Below, one piece after another: positions 43,593 to 47,263 of a stretch of 47,263 bases of DNA. Below the pieces are notes generated by a model. That model was not told the DNA's origin and ran no database searches. It saw only the letters and a program-made list of their open reading frames with translations. Numbering within the stretch: position 1 is the first letter of the stretch; each line of letters begins with the position of its first letter. Origin of the DNA: Bacillaceae bacterium SAS-127 (GTDB lineage Bacteria > Bacillota > Bacilli > Bacillales > Domibacillaceae); the NCBI GenBank assembly GCA_002261155.1, contig NKXN01000040.1, positions 1 to 47,263 of the forward strand, written 5' to 3'. Both the position numbers and the translations under genes were made by a program.

Positions 43593-44018
43593 ATGCTAGA
43601 AGGTTGGTTTTCTTATTTCATTTTATTCTGGGTCGTTATCTTAATGGGAAGCTTTGCTATTGGTGGCTTCTTTATGTTTAGAAAATTTTTAAAACGCTTT
43701 CCAAAAGAAGATGGTCGTTCTGATATGGACTGGGAAGAATACTATGTAGAGCAAACTAGACATCTATGGAAGCAGCGAGAGAAGGATCTACTCGAAGAAC
43801 TTGTGAGCCCAGTACCTGAATTATTCCGCGATGTGGCTCGCCATAAAATTGCCGGAAAAATTGGTGAAATCACATTAAAGGAAAACGCCAAAGAAGTAAC
43901 ACAAGACTTAGTTATCCGTGGATACATCGTCGCTACACCGAAACGCGACCATAAGTTTTTACGAAAAAAACTAACCGAAATGAACATCGATATGACTCCA
44001 TATGAACATTTATTTTAA
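43593..44018 (+). CDS. yneK: DUF2621 protein (YneK-like)
   Basis: This 141-residue protein has one N-terminal transmembrane helix (WFSYFILFWVVILMGSFAIGG) and a cytoplasmic domain (DWEEYYVEQTRHLWKQREK ... ARHKIAGKIGEITL) that matches DUF2621. Function is unknown. I chose the ATG at 43593 because GGGGG lies upstream. In B. subtilis yneK lies near the ccd genes; here it is convergent with ccdC and has its own promoter. Confidence 0.85.
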   Translation: MLEGWFSYFILFWVVILMGSFAIGGFFMFRKFLKRFPKEDGRSDMDWEEYYVEQTRHLWKQREKDLLEELVSPVPELFRDVARHKIAGKIGEITLKENAKEVTQDLVIRGYIVATPKRDHKFLRKKLTEMNIDMTPYEHLF

Positions 44019-44027
44019 TACATGACT

Positions 44028-44064
44028 AAAAAGAGGCTAACCCAATTTGGATGCCTCTTTTTTT
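44028..44064. terminator. bidirectional terminator
   Basis: AAAAAGAGGC pairs with GCCTCTTTTTTT and separates yneK from the convergent ccdC. Confidence 0.85.
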
Positions 44065-44077
44065 AATCATGTATTAA

Positions 44078-44542
44078 CTATTTGGTCATTTCTTGACTTA
44101 ACTTTCGATATTTTATATACATTGCAATCCGCCAAGGAACAATCATTGAAAACGCGAGAATAAAAAACATCCCACTAAGTTCCCCAATGTCAATAGAAGC
44201 ACTTAAAATCCCTTTACCGATAATTCGGATAATAAGCAAACTGATTAAAATGATTGGAAAGGCTTTCGAACGTTTTAAATAAATATGTTCATCCCGAATC
44301 TCAAAATTAGACGTTTTAATTAATAAAATAGAAAATAACATCCCGACTGTCATCGCTTCTAATAATTCCATTAAACTAATCCTGAATTCAGGAATAATAA
44401 ACATCAATGCTCCAGTACTCATAAAAAAAGGAGGTAAAATAATCTTTTTCACTGACGTTGGTTTCTTCGAGGCCTTCATTCGGATGAAAATCACACCGAT
44501 TCCCATCAAAATAGCGAAAACAGATGAAGCTATATACAGCAT
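44078..44542 (-). CDS. ccdC: CcdC-family membrane protein (YneJ-like)
   Basis: This 154-residue protein has about four to five transmembrane helices (for example MLYIASSVFAILMGIGVIFI and AFPIILISLLIIRIIGKGIL) and matches the CcdC/DUF1453 family. In B. subtilis ccdC is next to ccdA, with a suggested part in cytochrome c biogenesis not fully established. The start at 44542 has AAGGG nine bases upstream; 44548 (ATG) and 44551 (TTG) are alternatives. It follows yneI with a 70-base gap. Confidence 0.8.
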   Translation of the reverse strand: MLYIASSVFAILMGIGVIFIRMKASKKPTSVKKIILPPFFMSTGALMFIIPEFRISLMELLEAMTVGMLFSILLIKTSNFEIRDEHIYLKRSKAFPIILISLLIIRIIGKGILSASIDIGELSGMFFILAFSMIVPWRIAMYIKYRKLSQEMTK

Positions 44543-44612
44543 CTTCATCAACCCTTATCCTAAAATAAAATTTCATCAACCATTTAGACACACAAAGACT
44601 ACCATAAATGCT

Positions 44613-44972
44613 TTAGCCTAGCAAACGTCTTAATGCTTCATCTACGCGCGCTTCATCAAATGGTTTAGTCACAAAATCCTTCGCTCCCGCCTCAATTGCT
44701 TCCATCACCATTTTTTGTTGCCCCATAGCGGAGCAGATAATAATGTTTGCTTCAGGAAATTCAGCTTTAATTTCACTTGTTGCTTCTATTCCGTTCATCA
44801 CAGGCATTGTAATGTCCATCGTCACGACATCTGGTCGGAACTTTCGATACAGTTCAATTGCCTGTTCGCCGTTTTCAGCTTCACCAACTACTTCATGGTT
44901 TAATTTTATTAGCATATCTGTTAAAGTCATTCTCATAAACTTTGCATCGTCCACAATCAAAACACTTGCCAC
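44613..44972 (-). CDS. yneI: single-domain response regulator (YneI-like)
   Basis: This 119-residue CheY-type receiver has the conserved Asp pair ([20 protein letters not shown]), phosphorylation Asp in [13 protein letters not shown], Ser/Thr in [13 protein letters not shown] and Lys in KPFDEARV. No output domain. The start is GTG with GGGGG upstream. It lies between ccdA and ccdC as in B. subtilis, where its partner kinase is unknown. Confidence 0.93.
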   Translation of the reverse strand: MASVLIVDDAKFMRMTLTDMLIKLNHEVVGEAENGEQAIELYRKFRPDVVTMDITMPVMNGIEATSEIKAEFPEANIIICSAMGQQKMVMEAIEAGAKDFVTKPFDEARVDEALRRLLG

Positions 44973-45016
44973 TTAAGTTCCCCCTTATTCTATCTTCTGT
45001 TTAGTCGCTATGCATG

Positions 45017-45724
45017 TTAGAACCCAGTGAAATCTCCAAAGATAGGACTTAACAACGAAATAATTTTCGTCATCCAGTCAAAAAATAAAACAATTCCCAT
45101 AAGGATCATGACATAGCCTCCGATTTTCACAATCTTCGCACTATGTGTACGAATCCACTTCATACGGCCAATAAAGAAAGAAAGCACAAAGAAAGGAATC
45201 GCAAAACCAAGCGTATAGGCGATCATGTACATCAGCCCAGACCCCGGATTTGAGGCAGCAAGTGTAAATACAGATAGCAATATCGGCCCTGTACAAGGCG
45301 TCCACCCTGCGGCAAATGCTAGGCCAATCAACATCGAACCTACATATCCACTCGGACGATTTTTAAACTCAATACGACGATCTGCCATCATAAACTTAGG
45401 CTGAATAATACCAGTAACGACTAAACCGAAAAAGACAATAAAAATCGCCCCTATTTGACGAATCAAATCTTGGTATTGAAAAAGAAAATTCCCTATAAAC
45501 GAACTCGTAAACCCAAGCGCAATAAAAATAATAGAGAAACCTAATAAAAAGAAAAGAGTGTGAAGCATACTCCGCCTTTGTAGCATCGCGTTGTCACTTT
45601 TTAATTCATTGACACTCATTCCAGTTATGTATGATAAAAATGCCGGATAAAGTGGCAAACAGCAAGGTGAAATGAAGCTTAAAAAACCAGCTCCAAACGC
45701 TAGAAAAATATTGACATCACCCAT
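45017..45724 (-). CDS. ccdA: CcdA thiol-disulfide membrane transporter
   Basis: This 235-residue protein has six transmembrane helices and the CcdA/DsbD fold. The conserved cysteines sit in [17 protein letters not shown] (first) and [16 protein letters not shown] (later), both active-site motifs. It passes electrons from cytoplasmic thioredoxin to extracytoplasmic proteins for cytochrome c maturation and spore formation. It starts the ccdA-yneI-ccdC unit on the minus strand. Confidence 0.95.
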   Translation of the reverse strand: MGDVNIFLAFGAGFLSFISPCCLPLYPAFLSYITGMSVNELKSDNAMLQRRSMLHTLFFLLGFSIIFIALGFTSSFIGNFLFQYQDLIRQIGAIFIVFFGLVVTGIIQPKFMMADRRIEFKNRPSGYVGSMLIGLAFAAGWTPCTGPILLSVFTLAASNPGSGLMYMIAYTLGFAIPFFVLSFFIGRMKWIRTHSAKIVKIGGYVMILMGIVLFFDWMTKIISLLSPIFGDFTGF

Positions 45725-45942
45725 AAAGAACCCCTGCCTTTCTTTTGCTATTGTAACAAAGTTTTTAAAGATTAGCGAAAAAATAATATATGAATACTTT
45801 GTGACAGTCCAAAGCTTAAATTTCGATCTGAATAGCTATATATAAATGAAGAACGGATCAGAAAAAGTATTTTGAAAAAAAGAAAAAAATTGGGTATACT
45901 AACATTATATGAAATAAAAAAATCGTGAAAGGACCTACTGAT

Positions 45943-46128
45943 GTGTCTAAAGAAAAATTATTAGATACGATTGAAAAAAAACGATTAGAGTTATTCGAAG
46001 TAGTAACGATGAAAGGGTTAAATTCTCCTTTAGCTATTAAATATAGCCAAGAGCTAGACACTTTATTAAATGATTACGACCGCCATTATATTCAACCATT
46101 AGTTTATAAAAACAAAATGCTCAACTAA
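45943..46128 (+). CDS. Spo0E-family aspartyl-phosphate phosphatase
   Basis: This 61-residue protein is a two-helix Spo0E-like phosphatase with the signature SQELDTLL near residue 36. Family members remove phosphate from Spo0A~P and delay sporulation. It corresponds in place to B. subtilis ynzD. I chose the GTG at 45943 (VSKEKLLDTIEKKR...) because AAAGGA is nine bases upstream and homology starts there; a GTG at 45925 is less likely. Confidence 0.85.
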   Translation: MSKEKLLDTIEKKRLELFEVVTMKGLNSPLAIKYSQELDTLLNDYDRHYIQPLVYKNKMLN

Positions 46129-46132
46129 TGCG

Positions 46133-46165
46133 AACAGGAATCTTCTCCGATCCTGTTTACTTTTT
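46133..46165 (+). terminator. terminator of the Spo0E-like gene
   Basis: AACAGGA and TCCTGTT form a short stem followed by TACTTTTTG. Confidence 0.65.
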
Positions 46166-46227
46166 GTTTTGGAAAAAACGCCCTCTCACTACATGGAAAC
46201 AGCTAATTTAAAATACTTATGTAGCAT

Positions 46228-46276
46228 AAAACCCACTTATTTATATCTGTTATTTTCAACAGAAATAAGTGGGTTT
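46228..46276. repeat. long hairpin in an intergenic region
   Basis: AAACCCACTTATTT (46228-46241) pairs with AAATAAGTGGGTTT (46263-46276), extended by CTGTT/AACAG with a small bulge, giving about 19 bp. It lies in the 250-base gap between the Spo0E-like gene and yneF. It could be a terminator for yneF on the minus strand, though the gap is over 100 bases and the T tract is weak. No other gene is seen in the gap. Confidence 0.55.
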
Positions 46277-46376
46277 CATTCGTTAGATAAGTAAACAATC
46301 GCTACAAGGCTTTATGAACTACATTGAAGATAACAACAGCTTCCGCTCAAATGTAGATAAAGCCTTTGAGTGACTC

Positions 46377-46595
46377 TTACTTCCCATCCATTTGTTTGTT
46401 CATTTGCGCCATCATTTGATTTATCTTCTTTTGGGATGGTTTCATTCCCATTTGCATCATCATCATACGTAGCATTTGTTCATTAATTGGTGGATTTTTC
46501 TTCAAGTAATCCATCATGTACTTACGAGCAATGAAAAATCCAAGTGCAACTCCAGCTACTAGAGCTAGAATTCCGACTAGCACATACCACCACAT
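46377..46595 (-). CDS. yneF: YneF (UPF0154) membrane protein
   Basis: This 72-residue protein has an N-terminal transmembrane helix ([19 protein letters not shown]), then [20 protein letters not shown] and the tail [16 protein letters not shown]. This exactly matches the UPF0154/YneF family. Function is unknown. It is between sirA and the Spo0E-like gene, as in B. subtilis. An AAGGAGG binding site is seen. Confidence 0.93.
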   Translation of the reverse strand: MWWYVLVGILALVAGVALGFFIARKYMMDYLKKNPPINEQMLRMMMMQMGMKPSQKKINQMMAQMNKQMDGK

Positions 46596-46675
46596 AAAAT
46601 ACTTCCTCCTTCATGTTGTCTACTAAAAGTTTACTAAACCACAAGTCATTATACAACATGAAAGAGAAATTTTCT

Positions 46676-47122
46676 TTATCTAAACAAGATTTCTTTTTTT
46701 ATTGGTTCAAGCCAGCCATAATTTTTCCTTTTAAAGTCTACAGCAAACAGGTACGCCTTCATTTTCTTTAAGGCGTGGAAAAAAATCGCTTCCGATTCGT
46801 AACTTCCAGAAGCCTTTAAATATAAGCATTGTTCGTCAGCCAACAATTCGGCTTGTCCTTTATTATTCGGAAGCTCAATTCGAAAGAAATGGTCATTTTG
46901 TATGTCAAACCAACTTCTTGCTGATAACGCTTCACAAAGTAATTCTCTCACTTGAGAAATAAAAAATTTGTTTGTAATGTATTGAATTTGTTTTTCAATA
47001 ATTCCTTGCTGTTCACTTTCCCCACAGGAGCTTTCAAAAAATAGCTGAAAAAAGTTTTGTTCTCGTCCATAAAAATAGTGAGCAAACTCTTCCGTGATCC
47101 AGTATATTTGATAACTTCTCAT
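46676..47122 (-). CDS. sirA: sporulation inhibitor of replication SirA
   Basis: This 148-residue protein matches SirA (YneE): RSYQIYWITEEFAHYFYGRE at the start, EKQIQYITNKFFISQV in the middle and YLFAVDFKRKNYGWLEPIKK at the end. SirA is made under Spo0A control and binds DnaA to block replication in cells committed to sporulation. An AGGAGGG site supports the ATG. The gene beyond would be tkt in B. subtilis; here the remaining 140 bases show no gene. Confidence 0.9.
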   Translation of the reverse strand: MRSYQIYWITEEFAHYFYGREQNFFQLFFESSCGESEQQGIIEKQIQYITNKFFISQVRELLCEALSARSWFDIQNDHFFRIELPNNKGQAELLADEQCLYLKASGSYESEAIFFHALKKMKAYLFAVDFKRKNYGWLEPIKKEILFR

Positions 47123-47263
47123 CTATCGACCCTCCTGTAAGCCTTTTCATTTCATTATAGTCAATAGATAAACGTAAGCTTGTTGAAGCTTGAAAAAAAA
47201 CACCACTAGTTTTGTCGATTGGGCTAATTTATGTGAAGAATCATTAAAAGAGGCTGGGACAAA

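Noticed and set aside
1-47263. CRISPR array, rRNA or tRNA genes
   Set aside because: No regularly spaced direct repeats, conserved rRNA segments or cloverleaf patterns were noticed on either strand.

Overview
The window comes from the chromosome of an aerobic, endospore-forming member of the Bacillaceae. The spore-specific gene tlp, the sporulation regulators sirA and a Spo0E-like phosphatase, CcpC-type control of aconitase, and long stretches matching Bacillus subtilis gene order all point this way. I cannot name the species from sequence alone. No rRNA, tRNA or CRISPR array was seen.

Layout. (1) 1-2.5 kb is an AT-rich accessory scar. It holds two tandem small secreted Big2-domain proteins (the first cut by the window edge), a frameshifted remnant of an unrecognised protein, and a decayed immA/serine-recombinase pair that looks like the end of a lost integrative element. 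(2) 2.5-11.6 kb is a conserved block resembling B. subtilis yneT-plsY-yneR-yneQ-yneP-citB. An NCS2 permease, a FapA/Jag-N protein and a short FbpB-family gene are added, and a possible small RNA lies beside the FbpB gene. (3) 11.7-22.3 kb carries dhaKLM with a UPF1-like helicase, topB, tlp, a YppF-like gene, an OsmC protein and an FtsH-like protease. (4) 22.1-30.8 kb carries a structured orphan palindrome cluster, a secreted nuclease and a lytic transglycosylase, a BCCT transporter, a 520-residue coiled-coil protein of unknown function, an IS200/IS605-type element with intact tnpB but a gutted tnpA, and an acetate-permease-type pair. (5) 30.9-42.3 kb carries ald with its PucR-type regulator, Cys-rich small proteins, Sco1, a Zn/Cd/Pb-type P-type ATPase and sbcDC. 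(6) 42.4-47.1 kb carries a K+ channel and then the conserved block yneK-ccdC-yneI-ccdA-Spo0E-like-yneF-sirA.

Compared with B. subtilis, where the citB and ccdA/yneK blocks lie close together, this genome has about 32 kb between them. Functional groupings are carbon and energy metabolism (citB, dhaKLM, acetate uptake, ald), cytochrome maturation (ccdA/ccdC, sco1), DNA repair and topology (sbcDC, topB, helicase), metal handling (P-type ATPase, FbpB-like) and sporulation.

The items most worth a second look are the tnpB-only element with its own promoter and presumed omega-RNA, the orphan palindrome cluster at 22.1 kb, the candidate sRNA/terminator facing the FbpB-like gene, the unknown 520-residue coiled-coil protein, and the mobile-element scar at the left edge.
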